DNA of 10,833 nucleotides from Deltaproteobacteria bacterium. Lineage in GTDB: Bacteria; Myxococcota; Myxococcia; Myxococcales; 40CM-4-68-19. Positions 1 through 6,199 of this stretch are shown piece after piece. How positions within the stretch are numbered: position 1 is the stretch's first letter; the number at the start of each line of letters is the position of its first letter. A program made the translations under genes and the position numbers. Location of the stretch: the NCBI GenBank assembly GCA_005879505.1, contig VBKQ01000129.1:1-10833 (forward strand), written 5' to 3'. The notes below the pieces were generated by a model. That model was not told the DNA's origin, ran no database searches, and saw nothing but the letters and a program-made list of their open reading frames with translations.

Positions 1-186
1 GGCGCCGCGATCTGCGCGAACTCGGTGGTCGTCGAGGACGTCCCGGAGAACGGAGTCGTCCTGGGCATTCCCGGCGCGATCATCTCCCGGCGCGGAAGCG
101 GCGACTTCATCTATCTCGGCGCGCGGACCGGCGTGCGCGACGTGCCCGCAAATTCCCAGCCCGGAAGCGTTCTCAGCACCGGCTAG
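1..186 (+). CDS. Hexapeptide-repeat acetyltransferase, serine O-acetyltransferase-like (C-terminal end only)
   Basis: The gene enters from outside the window. Only the last 61 residues are seen, reading in frame from base 1 to a TAG at 184-186. They contain the final coil of a left-handed beta helix, ANSVVVEDVPENGVVLGIPG, which is the usual closing pattern of CysE/EpsC-type serine acetyltransferases and of related sugar O- or N-acetyltransferases. A 35-residue tail without hexapeptide pattern follows. Enzymes of this family move an acetyl group from acetyl-CoA to serine or a sugar hydroxyl/amine in the cytoplasm, working as trimers. The active-site histidine region lies upstream of the window, so the substrate cannot be decided. 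Its place 43 bases before an ACP/acyl-ligase pair on the same strand suggests one operon, perhaps for polysaccharide synthesis, where EpsC-like acetyltransferases are common. Family is fairly sure; substrate is open. Confidence 0.75.
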   Translation, partial: GAAICANSVVVEDVPENGVVLGIPGAIISRRGSGDFIYLGARTGVRDVPANSQPGSVLSTG

Positions 187-215
187 GCCGGCGCGATCGG
201 TTCGGAAGCGTCACT

Positions 216-221
216 AGGAGG
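216..221 (+). promoter_or_regulatory. Ribosome binding site of the acyl carrier protein gene
   Basis: A perfect AGGAGG lies 8 bases before the GTG at 230. It fixes this GTG as the start, and it is the strongest Shine-Dalgarno sequence in the left part of the window. Confidence 0.8.
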
Positions 222-229
222 CAACGACG

Positions 230-463
230 GTGCATCAGCGAATCAAGGCGGTCCTGGCGGAAGTCTTCCAGGTCGACCCGGCGACGCTAGCCCCCACCGC
301 CTCTCCGGCGGACATCGGGGGTTGGGACTCTTTTGGCCATCTCGCGCTGGTGGAAGCGCTGCAGACCGAGTTCCGGATCCAGTTCGAAGTGGAGGACATC
401 GCGCGGATGGAAAACGTCGGCGCCATCGAGCAGATCCTCCTCCGTCGAGGGGTCGCGCCGTGA
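230..463 (+). CDS. Acyl carrier protein (phosphopantetheine-binding)
   Basis: A 77-residue acidic helical protein with the ACP signature GWDSFGHLALVEALQ (residues 31-45). Ser34 in the DSF motif is the expected attachment site for 4'-phosphopantetheine, so the protein should carry an acyl or aminoacyl group as a thioester in the cytoplasm. The length is normal for a free-standing ACP. DSFGHL rather than the DSLDxVEL of fatty-acid ACPs points to a specialised carrier, such as those in polysaccharide, D-alanylation-like or natural-product clusters, rather than the housekeeping AcpP. The GTG start is chosen because of the AGGAGG at 216-221. The stop overlaps the start of the acyl ligase by 4 bases (GTGA), which indicates translational coupling and makes the ligase the likely loading enzyme. 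The nature of the acyl group is not visible from the sequence. Confidence 0.88.
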   Translation: MHQRIKAVLAEVFQVDPATLAPTASPADIGGWDSFGHLALVEALQTEFRIQFEVEDIARMENVGAIEQILLRRGVAP

Positions 464-2205
464 ACTTCGCGGACCAGCTGCTCGGTGGCAGGGACGGTGC
501 CCGTCCCGCGCTGATCACGCTGGACGCCGAGCACTCCTACGGCCAGCTCTCGGGCGCGGTTTCGTCGGTGGCCGCGTTCCTGCTGCGGAACGGCGCCGGG
601 CAGGGCGAGTGCATCTGCATCGTGGCGGAGAACTCCTTCTTCTGGGTCGCTGCGTACCTCGGCGCCATGCGCGCGGGCTGCATCGCCGTTCCTGTATCGC
701 CCGGTCTCACCGTGGCAGATTGCCACGCGATCGTGGCCCAGACCCGGATGCGGTTCGCGTTCGTCGAGACGCGGATGGCCGCGGCGTGCGCGAGATGGCT
801 CATCCGGCCTACGCACGTGGTGCTCGACCAGCCGGGTCCCGTATCATTTCAGGGCGTGTCCGTCGTTACGCTGCCGGAATTGACGGCTCCCGCAGCGGAA
901 GCGCCTTCGCGCGGGGGCGGGGACGATCTCGCGGCGCTGCTCTTCAGCTCCGGGTCCACGGGGAAGCCCCGGGGCGTGATGCTGTCGCACCGCAACTTCA
1001 TCGCCAACACGAGCTCGATCATCGCGGCCATAGGCCTCACCGAGCGCGACCGCGCGATGGCCGTGCTGCCGTTCCACTACTCGTTCGGCGCCTCGATCCT
1101 AAAAACGCACCTCGCCGTGGGCGGGACGATCGTGATCGATAAACGGTTCCTGTTCCCGGACAAGGTGCTGCAGCGGATGATCGAGACGCGCTGCACCGGC
1201 TTCGCCGGCGTGCCGAGCCACTACCAGATCCTCCTGCGCAAATCGTGCTTCAAGCAGATGGAGTTTCCCGACCTCCGCTGGCTCCAGCAGGCCGGCGGGA
1301 AGCTTCAGGTACCCTTCGTCCGCGAGTTGCGCGAGGCGAAACCGTCGGTGCGTCTCTATCTCATGTACGGCGCCACGGAGGCGACGGCGCGCCTGTCGGT
1401 CCTCGATCCGGACGAGGTCGATGGACGGCCGGCCAGCATCGGCAAGGGTATCCCCGGCGTCACGCTCCGCGTGGTGGACGAGCAGGGTCGCCCGGTCGCG
1501 CCTGGCGAGACGGGTGAAATCGTGGCTGAGGGAGAGAACGTCGCGCGCGGGTACTTCCAGGATCCGGCCGAAACGGCCGCTACGTTCCGCGACGGCCGGC
1601 TGCACACCGGAGATCTGGCAACGATCTATCCGCAGGGCTATCTGACCGTGCTCGGCCGCGCGAAGAGCTTCCTCAAATGCGGAGGGACGCGGATGAGCGC
1701 GGAGCGATTCGAGGAGGCGCTGCTGGCATTTCCGGACATCGTCGAGGCGGCGGTGATCGGCGTACCGGACGAGGTGATGGGGGAAGCGCCCGCGGCCTTC
1801 GTGGTCGCGCGCGACCCAGCCGATGCCACCGTGGCCGAGCCAGGCGCGAGAACCGGTCCGCGGCTTCTTCCAGGTTCTCCAGCGAAGCTGCGAACGAGAG
1901 GCGAAGGTATCCCGATCCACCCGGACCGAAGCCCGCTCCATCGAGCAGCGCGACCGCTTCCTCCTGCAGCAGCCGATCCGCGAGCGCGGCCGCGCCGAGA
2001 GGAAGCGCGCGCACGTCGGGAAAGGCGTAGAAGGCGCCGGCAGGCTCGTGACAGCGAACGCCCGGGATCCGCGCCAGGCGCGCGACGATCGCGTCGCGCC
2101 GCGCGCGGAACTGGGCCACCATCGCATCCACTACGTCCTGCGGCCCGCGCAGCGCGGCAATCCCGGCTTCCTGGACGAAGGAAGCGGTGCAGGTGGTCGA
2201 GTTGA
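460..2205 (+). CDS. AMP-forming acyl ligase (ANL superfamily), C-terminus lost and replaced by antisense read-through
   Basis: Starts at the GTG overlapping the ACP stop and reads 581 residues. Residues 1-460 are a good ANL adenylating enzyme: phosphate-binding loop FSSGSTGKPRG (about 162-172), A5 motif YGATEA (303-308), TGD (383-385), and hinge motif GRAKSFLKCGG (399-409), of the GRxK type seen in luciferase and 4CL-like ligases. Such enzymes activate a carboxylic acid as acyl-AMP and pass it to CoA or a carrier; the coupled ACP is the likely acceptor. After VAE (458-460, base 1839) homology ends. The remaining 121 residues are Arg/Pro-rich and antisense to the aminotransferase gene, not ligase sequence. 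The last 40 or so residues of the mobile C-terminal domain, including the A10 lysine that contacts the acyl carboxylate and AMP, are absent, so adenylation should be badly impaired if the join is real. The family is certain; the substrate is unknown. It may be best treated as a pseudogene or an assembly artefact. Confidence 0.8.
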   Translation: MNFADQLLGGRDGARPALITLDAEHSYGQLSGAVSSVAAFLLRNGAGQGECICIVAENSFFWVAAYLGAMRAGCIAVPVSPGLTVADCHAIVAQTRMRFAFVETRMAAACARWLIRPTHVVLDQPGPVSFQGVSVVTLPELTAPAAEAPSRGGGDDLAALLFSSGSTGKPRGVMLSHRNFIANTSSIIAAIGLTERDRAMAVLPFHYSFGASILKTHLAVGGTIVIDKRFLFPDKVLQRMIETRCTGFAGVPSHYQILLRKSCFKQMEFPDLRWLQQAGGKLQVPFVRELREAKPSVRLYLMYGATEATARLSVLDPDEVDGRPASIGKGIPGVTLRVVDEQGRPVAPGETGEIVAEGENVARGYFQDPAETAATFRDGRLHTGDLATIYPQGYLTVLGRAKSFLKCGGTRMSAERFEEALLAFPDIVEAAVIGVPDEVMGEAPAAFVVARDPADATVAEPGARTGPRLLPGSPAKLRTRGEGIPIHPDRSPLHRAARPLPPAAADPRARPRREEARARRERRRRRRQARDSERPGSAPGARRSRRAARGTGPPSHPLRPAARAARQSRLPGRRKRCRWSS

Positions 2206-2989
2206 TCACCAGCCGTACCGCATGCGGAGCGAGCGCAGCGGGAAAGAGGCCCCATCCCAGCCGCCATCCCGTCATCGCGTAGGCCTTGGAGAAGCCGTCC
2301 ACCAGGATCGTCCGCTCGAGCATCCTGGGGAGCGCGGCGATCGAGGGTGAATCCACGCCGTAGCAGATGCGCCGGTAGATCTCGTCAGCCATGACCCACA
2401 GATCGTGCCGCTCCGCGAGCGCCGCCAGCCGCCGCAAGTCGGCTTCGGGGACCACCGCTCCGGTGGGATTGGAGGGCGAGTTGAATACGACCATCCGGGT
2501 CCGCGGGGTGATCGCCCGCTCGAGCACGTCGAGATCGAGCGCGAGCCCTTGATCGAGGCGCGGCGGCACCGGGATCGGCGTCGCGCCGCAGAAGCGCACC
2601 ATCGACGCGTAGATGGGGAATCCCGGATCGGGCACCAACACTTCGTCACCGGGCGAGAGAGTCGCGAGAAAACCGTAGAAGAGGTTCGGCTTGGCTCCCG
2701 GCGTGACCAGGACATGCTCGGGATTCGCCCGGACGCCCCGCTGCGCGAGGTGCTCCGCGATCGCCTCGCGCAGCACCGGCGAGCCCGCAGGCGCGCCGTA
2801 GCGCGTGTACCCGTCGCGGAGCGCGCGCACGCCGGCCTCGACGATGTGCGCCGGCGTGGGAAAGTCCGGCTCGCCGACCTCGAGATGGATGACCTTGCGC
2901 CCGCGCGCTTCGACGGCCCGCGCCTTCACCAGCACGTCGAGCGCAGTCTCCGTCCCGAGCGAGCCCACACGGCTGGCGATGCACGGCAT
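1673..2989 (-). CDS. PLP-dependent class I/II aminotransferase, stop codon lost
   Basis: Fold-type I aminotransferase starting at the ATG at 2989. Visible family features are GEPDFPTP (39-46), YTRYGAPAG (61-69), SNPTG (173-177), the DEIY motif (202-205), the PLP lysine Lys235 in DGFSKAYAMTGWRLGW, and the substrate-carboxylate arginine Arg363 in YLRLSFA. It resembles the aspartate/alanine/aromatic aminotransferase group, which transfers an amino group from glutamate or a similar donor to a 2-oxo acid; the exact substrate cannot be told. Family homology runs to about residue 384 (base 1838), the normal length for the group. The frame then continues 54 more residues to a TGA at 1673-1675 through sequence antisense to the acyl ligase. 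The enzyme core is therefore complete, but its native stop is gone. It could still be active with an Arg/Pro-rich tail. No clear Shine-Dalgarno is visible. It is divergent from the antiporter, with 39 bases between the starts. Confidence 0.85.
   Translation of the reverse strand: MPCIASRVGSLGTETALDVLVKARAVEARGRKVIHLEVGEPDFPTPAHIVEAGVRALRDGYTRYGAPAGSPVLREAIAEHLAQRGVRANPEHVLVTPGAKPNLFYGFLATLSPGDEVLVPDPGFPIYASMVRFCGATPIPVPPRLDQGLALDLDVLERAITPRTRMVVFNSPSNPTGAVVPEADLRRLAALAERHDLWVMADEIYRRICYGVDSPSIAALPRMLERTILVDGFSKAYAMTGWRLGWGLFPAALAPHAVRLVINSTTCTASFVQEAGIAALRGPQDVVDAMVAQFRARRDAIVARLARIPGVRCHEPAGAFYAFPDVRALPLGAAALADRLLQEEAVALLDGAGFGPGGSGYLRLSFAASLENLEEAADRFSRLARPRWHRLGRARPRRPRALPPSPRPVRRSPPPRRCPEMPAAPPRIAPRSSASLRI
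1830..1850. other. Breakpoint joining two convergent truncated genes
   Basis: Plus-strand ligase homology ends at the GAG codon 1837-1839 (expected to continue as VAEL...). Minus-strand aminotransferase homology ends at about 1838-1840 (...FSRLA). The two ends meet with no intergenic space. This implies loss or replacement of the ligase 3' end (roughly 130 bases), the intergenic gap and the aminotransferase stop. The short GAG/GCCGAG sequence at the join could serve as microhomology. Whether it is a genomic deletion, an inversion or an assembly chimera cannot be settled from the sequence. Confidence 0.6.
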
Positions 2990-3028
2990 GCGGGCAGTCT
3001 ACCGCGCGTGGGTTACTGTGCGCGCGTC

Positions 3029-5116
3029 ATGGAACACCACGGCAACGTGTTCCTCACCAACCTGGCGATCGTGCTCTGCGTCGCCGCCGTCACCACGGTG
3101 GTGTTCCAGCGCCTGCGCCAACCTGTGGTGCTCGGGTACATCCTTGCCGGCCTGCTGGTCGGTCCGCACGTGCCGTTCCCGCTGGTGGCGGACGACGAGA
3201 CCATCCGCGGTCTCTCCGAGCTCGGGGTCATCCTGCTGCTGTTCACCATCGGCCTCGAGTTCACCATCGAGAAGCTGCTGCGGGTGGGGGCGGCCGCCGC
3301 AATCGTCGCGGCCGTCGAGGTCAGCATCCAGATCATCCTCGGAGACCTCGCCGGCCGCATCTTCGGGTGGTCTGCGCGCGAGAGTCTCTTCGCGGGCGCC
3401 GTGGTAGCGATCTCCAGCACGACCATCATCGCCAAGGCGTTCGCCGAGCTCCGCATCGGAGGCAGGCTGCGCGAGCTGGTGCTCTCCATCCTCATCGTGG
3501 AGGATCTGATCGCCATCCTCCTGCTCGCCGCGCTGACGACGCTCTCCGCCGGAGGCCTCAGCGCCGCCCAGCTCGGAATCACGGCGGGGCGGCTCGGGCT
3601 CTTTCTCGCCTGCGTCGCCGCTGCGGGACTGCTGATCATTCCGCGCCTGGTGCGCGCCATCCTCAAGCTCGATCGTCCGGAAACGACGGCGGTGGCTTCC
3701 GTCGGGATCTGTTTCGCCTTCGCGCTGCTGGCGCAAAGGTTCGGTTATTCGGTCGCGCTCGGGGCGTTCCTGGCTGGAACGCTCGTCGCCGAGTCGCAGC
3801 ATGGCGCAGCGATCGAGCACCTCCTCCAGCCGGTGCGCGATCTCTTCGCCGCGGTGTTCTTCGTCTCGGTCGGTATGCTCATCGACCCCGGCCTGGTACG
3901 CCAGCACTGGGCGGCCATCCTCGCCCTCTCCGCCGTCGTGATTGCGGGCAAGACGGTCGGAGTGTCGATTCCGGCTTTCCTCACCGGTGCCGGGGTCCGC
4001 ACTTCCGTCGCGGCCAGCATGAGCCTGGCGCAGATCGGAGAATTCTCGTTCATCATCGCGGCAGTCGGGACCTCGACCGGCATCGTGCCGGACTTCTTCT
4101 ACCCCGTGGCGGTGAGCGTCTCCGCGCTCACCACGCTGACCACGCCGTGGATGATCCGCGCCTCCGGTCCCGCGGCGGCCTGGGTGGACCGCAAGCTGCC
4201 CCATGCGCTGCAGACCTTCGTGGTGCTATACGCATCCTGGATCGACGGATTGCGTGCGCCCGGACCGCGCAGGACCCGCGCGCAAAGGCTCGTCCGCCTT
4301 TTGCTGCTCGACGCTGCGCTCCTCACCGCGGTGGTGGTGCTGTGCGCGCGCTTTTTCCCGGAGGTCATCGTCTGGCTGCGCTCGCGCGGTGGCCTCGGCG
4401 CCGGGGCGGCCGAGGTGATCGCCCTCGCTGCCGCAATCGCTCTCGCGGCGCCTTTTCTCGTGGGCATCGTGCGGCTCGTCGGCGCGCTCGCGCTATCTCT
4501 CGCCACACAGGTGCTGCCGGCGGGAGCGCCCGGCAAGGTGGACCTGGCCGCAGCGCCACGCCGCGCCCTCGTGGTCGCGCTGCAGCTCGCTGCGGCGGTC
4601 GCCTTGGGGCTGCCGCTCTTCGCTGTCGCGCGCGCTTTCCTGCCCCTCGCCCCGACGCTGGCGCTGTTCGCCGCGGCGTTCGTCTTCCTCGGCATCCGGC
4701 TCTGGCTGTCGGTGACCCAGCTCCAGGGCCACGTCCGCGCCGGGGCCCAGGTGCTCGCGGCGGCATTCTCGCAGGCGCGCGGCGCGTCGGCGGCAGGGAG
4801 CGGAAAGCTGGAGCTGGAGATCGGGAAGGTCCTCCCCGGACTCGGCTCGCCCGTGCGCTTCACCCTTTCGCAGGGAAGTCCGGCGGTGGGACGGACGCTC
4901 GCAAGCCTGAACCTGCGCGGGACGACCGGTGCGACCGTGCTCGCCATCGCGCGCGCCGGGGAGGAGGTGCTGGTTCCCACGGGCCACGAGCTGCTGCGCG
5001 TCGACGATGTCCTCGCTCTTGCCGGGACGGCTGAAGCGGTGGAGGCAGCGCGCGCGCTCCTCTCCGGGCGCAACCTCGTCATTGACGCCAGCGATCCGGC
5101 GTCAGCCGGGAACTGA
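3029..5116 (+). CDS. CPA2-family cation:proton antiporter with C-terminal TrkA-C domain
   Basis: A 695-residue inner-membrane protein. Residues about 7-385 are a monovalent cation:proton antiporter-2 (KefB/NapA-like) unit of about 12 hydrophobic segments, with family stretches RQPVVLGYILAGLLVGP (30-46), LGVILLLFTIGLEF (65-78), ISSTTIIAKAFAEL (128-141), VEDLIAILLL (157-166; Glu158-Asp159 at the ion-binding acidic pair) and SLAQIGEFSFI (332-342). Residues 420-560 add about four further hydrophobic segments. Residues 608-680 look like a TrkA-C (RCK_C) ligand-binding domain (SPAVGRTLASLNLRG... through LLRVDDVLALAGTAEAVEAA). No TrkA-N NAD-binding fold (GxGxxG) is visible. It should exchange K+ or Na+ for H+, gated by a small ligand on the C-terminal domain. 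The ATG at 3029 is chosen because upstream in-frame sequence is antisense to the aminotransferase; an in-frame GTG at 3008 is less likely. It converges on the 117-residue gene with 14 bases between stops. Confidence 0.88.
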   Translation: MEHHGNVFLTNLAIVLCVAAVTTVVFQRLRQPVVLGYILAGLLVGPHVPFPLVADDETIRGLSELGVILLLFTIGLEFTIEKLLRVGAAAAIVAAVEVSIQIILGDLAGRIFGWSARESLFAGAVVAISSTTIIAKAFAELRIGGRLRELVLSILIVEDLIAILLLAALTTLSAGGLSAAQLGITAGRLGLFLACVAAAGLLIIPRLVRAILKLDRPETTAVASVGICFAFALLAQRFGYSVALGAFLAGTLVAESQHGAAIEHLLQPVRDLFAAVFFVSVGMLIDPGLVRQHWAAILALSAVVIAGKTVGVSIPAFLTGAGVRTSVAASMSLAQIGEFSFIIAAVGTSTGIVPDFFYPVAVSVSALTTLTTPWMIRASGPAAAWVDRKLPHALQTFVVLYASWIDGLRAPGPRRTRAQRLVRLLLLDAALLTAVVVLCARFFPEVIVWLRSRGGLGAGAAEVIALAAAIALAAPFLVGIVRLVGALALSLATQVLPAGAPGKVDLAAAPRRALVVALQLAAAVALGLPLFAVARAFLPLAPTLALFAAAFVFLGIRLWLSVTQLQGHVRAGAQVLAAAFSQARGASAAGSGKLELEIGKVLPGLGSPVRFTLSQGSPAVGRTLASLNLRGTTGATVLAIARAGEEVLVPTGHELLRVDDVLALAGTAEAVEAARALLSGRNLVIDASDPASAGN

Positions 5117-5134
5117 GCTGCCGCGTGAGCTCAG
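5113..5134. terminator. Inverted repeat spanning two convergent stop codons, possible bidirectional terminator
   Basis: CTGAGCT (5113-5119), an 8-base loop, then the exact complement AGCTCAG (5128-5134). The stems contain the antiporter TGA (5114-5116) and the minus-strand TGA of the 117-residue gene (5131-5133). A 7-bp perfect stem between convergent genes suits a shared terminator, but neither side has a clear T-run, so the role is uncertain. Confidence 0.35.
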
Positions 5135-5484
5135 CGACGGATGTTCTTCGCGTAGCGCTGCAGCTGCCTGCCGACGGAGTCGCCGACGTACGCGTCCACC
5201 ACCCCGAACTCGCCAACGCTGATCAGGCACCTGGAGACGAGCTCCTCGAATTCCTCGGAGTGCCGCAGGGCGGAGAGCTTGCTGCGTTCGCCGCGAACGA
5301 GGATGAAGCCGTCCAGGTCACCGCCGTGAGGCGAGAGCAGGCAGGGCTCGAACGAATCGATCGTTCCCGCGGTTTCTTGCTTGGTCAGGAAACCGACGAA
5401 CGAGCCGAACAGCTCCAGCGCGTCCGCCTCCCGCCCCACGACGGGCAGCTTCCAGCCGACGAACAGAGCGGAATCCGATGCCAT
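5131..5484 (-). CDS. Conserved-looking small protein of unknown function (117 aa)
   Basis: The ATG at 5484 is chosen over longer options because an AAGGGGG sits 5 bases upstream and the extra N-terminal codons are basic, low-quality sequence. The 117-residue product is acidic and has no signal peptide or membrane segment. The pattern of short strands and amphipathic helices (ALFVGWKLPV; helix at about 17-40; SFEPCLLSP; GDLDGFILVRG; helix at about 63-88; GVVDAYVG) looks like a ferredoxin-like alpha/beta fold of the dimeric alpha-beta barrel kind. That is an inference from the pattern only. I do not recognise a named family or any catalytic motif. The conserved-looking centre is SPHGGDLDGFILVRGE. 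It lies 100 bases downstream of doxX on the same strand and may share its transcript. Confidence 0.75.
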   Translation of the reverse strand: MASDSALFVGWKLPVVGREADALELFGSFVGFLTKQETAGTIDSFEPCLLSPHGGDLDGFILVRGERSKLSALRHSEEFEELVSRCLISVGEFGVVDAYVGDSVGRQLQRYAKNIRR

Positions 5485-5495
5485 GGCGTCCCCCT
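5479..5495 (-). promoter_or_regulatory. Ribosome binding site and start region of the 117-residue gene
   Basis: Read on the minus strand, GAAGGGGGACGCC precedes the ATG at 5484. The purine run AAGGGGG lies 5 bases from the start. This decides the start against the longer frame, which would begin at 5661 inside the end of doxX. Confidence 0.55.
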
Positions 5496-5584
5496 TCACA
5501 GGCCTCGATGGTCTGCGCGCGCACCCTAGGCTTGCGGCAAGGAAGGTCAAGACGCGCTGCGGCTTCCTCCGCCGCGATTTGTAG

Positions 5585-6055
5585 CTACATGGTCGGCGAT
5601 GCCGGATACGCCGCGTGGACGTCGTGGCCAGCGAGCGCTCCGTCGATTGACAGCGCGCCACCGCCCTTGATGAGCAGCGCGATCGCGAGGCCGAGCGCGA
5701 GGAGGTGGTACTCGAATCCCTCTCCCTTCTGGCTGCCCCCCCAATTCATGAAGAAGCCGACCTTGGCATGTATCAGCACGATCGCGCCGAGCATCACGCA
5801 ACCGATTCCGAGGGCGGCGAGCCGGGTGAGGAAGCCGACGATGAGCAGCAGCCCTCCCCCGAGCTCGGCCGCCATGATCAAGATGGTGAGCAGCGGCGGC
5901 AAGCCCATCTTCGCGAAGCCCTGGATCGTCGCGTTCGCCCCGTATCCGCCCCACCACCCGAGCACTTTCTGCGCTCCGTGTGCAACGAAGACCACGCCGA
6001 GCGCCAGGCGCATGAGCAGCGCGGCAACGTCATTGTCCGTGCGAAGGAATCGCAT
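5585..6055 (-). CDS. DoxX family membrane protein
   Basis: 156 residues with four predicted membrane segments (about 11-30, 53-75, 78-97 and 115-132). Family hallmarks are RLALGVVFVAHGAQKVLGWWGG (residues 16-37), MAAELGGGLLLIVGFLTRLAALG (61-83) and the closing YHLLALGLAIALLIKGGGALSIDG (116-139). DoxX proteins are small inner-membrane proteins. Some are linked to quinone or thiosulfate oxidation, and some to oxidative-stress complexes with SodA and SseA in mycobacteria; for most, including this one, the reaction is unknown. The start at 6055 is firm because of the AGGAGGG just upstream. Longer frames running up to 6658 are antisense to the pullulanase. It is transcribed away from the pullulanase gene and probably leads a two-gene unit with the 117-residue protein. 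Confidence 0.88.
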   Translation of the reverse strand: MRFLRTDNDVAALLMRLALGVVFVAHGAQKVLGWWGGYGANATIQGFAKMGLPPLLTILIMAAELGGGLLLIVGFLTRLAALGIGCVMLGAIVLIHAKVGFFMNWGGSQKGEGFEYHLLALGLAIALLIKGGGALSIDGALAGHDVHAAYPASPTM

Positions 6056-6058
6056 GTT

Positions 6059-6065
6059 CCCTCCT
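6059..6065 (-). promoter_or_regulatory. Ribosome binding site of doxX
   Basis: On the minus strand, GACAGGAGGGAAC leads directly into the ATG at 6055. AGGAGGG is a near-perfect Shine-Dalgarno with a short 3-base spacer, and it fixes the start. Confidence 0.7.
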
Positions 6066-6190
6066 GTCCGGGCGGGATGATGCGCGCAGGCGGGTGAAAG
6101 TCGCAAGCATGCGAAAGATACTCGCCGGCGGGCGGTCGGATGGTAAGCTCCGCGCCCCTTTCGACGCACCGTGAGCTCGTTGTCCGTGTT

Positions 6191-6196
6191 GGAGGA
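6191..6196 (+). promoter_or_regulatory. Ribosome binding site deciding the GTG start of the pullulanase
   Basis: GGAGGA lies 3-4 bases before the GTG at 6200. That GTG puts a normal signal peptide at the N-terminus, whereas the in-frame ATG at 6140 would add 20 residues ahead of it. The site therefore supports GTG 6200 as the start. Confidence 0.6.
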
Positions 6197-6199
6197 GCC

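Noticed and set aside
399..409. Lysine instead of aspartate in the ligase hinge motif GRAKSFLK (residue numbers of the ligase, bases about 1654-1686) as a possible defect
   Set aside because: GRxK-type hinges occur in active luciferase and 4CL-like ligases, so this is a known variant and not a sign of decay.
2999..4204. Long minus-strand frame (401 codons) antisense to the antiporter
   Set aside because: The product is rich in Asp, Glu, Gly, His and Arg without any fold pattern, and it covers clear membrane segments of the antiporter on the other strand. It is a high-GC shadow frame.
3367..5034. Plus-strand frame of 555 codons overlapping the antiporter in another phase
   Set aside because: The Arg/Gly/Ala-rich translation without recognisable motifs is the usual off-frame product of a GC-rich gene. 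The antiporter frame is unambiguous.
6077..6106. Possible doxX promoter on the minus strand (TTGCGA and CATCAT with an 18-base spacer)
   Set aside because: Each box keeps only about 4 of 6 consensus bases in GC-rich DNA, which is not enough to claim a promoter.
6140..6199. ATG at 6140 as the pullulanase start
   Set aside because: It would add 20 residues before the signal peptide. The GTG at 6200 has a GGAGGA just upstream and gives a normal n-h-c signal peptide.
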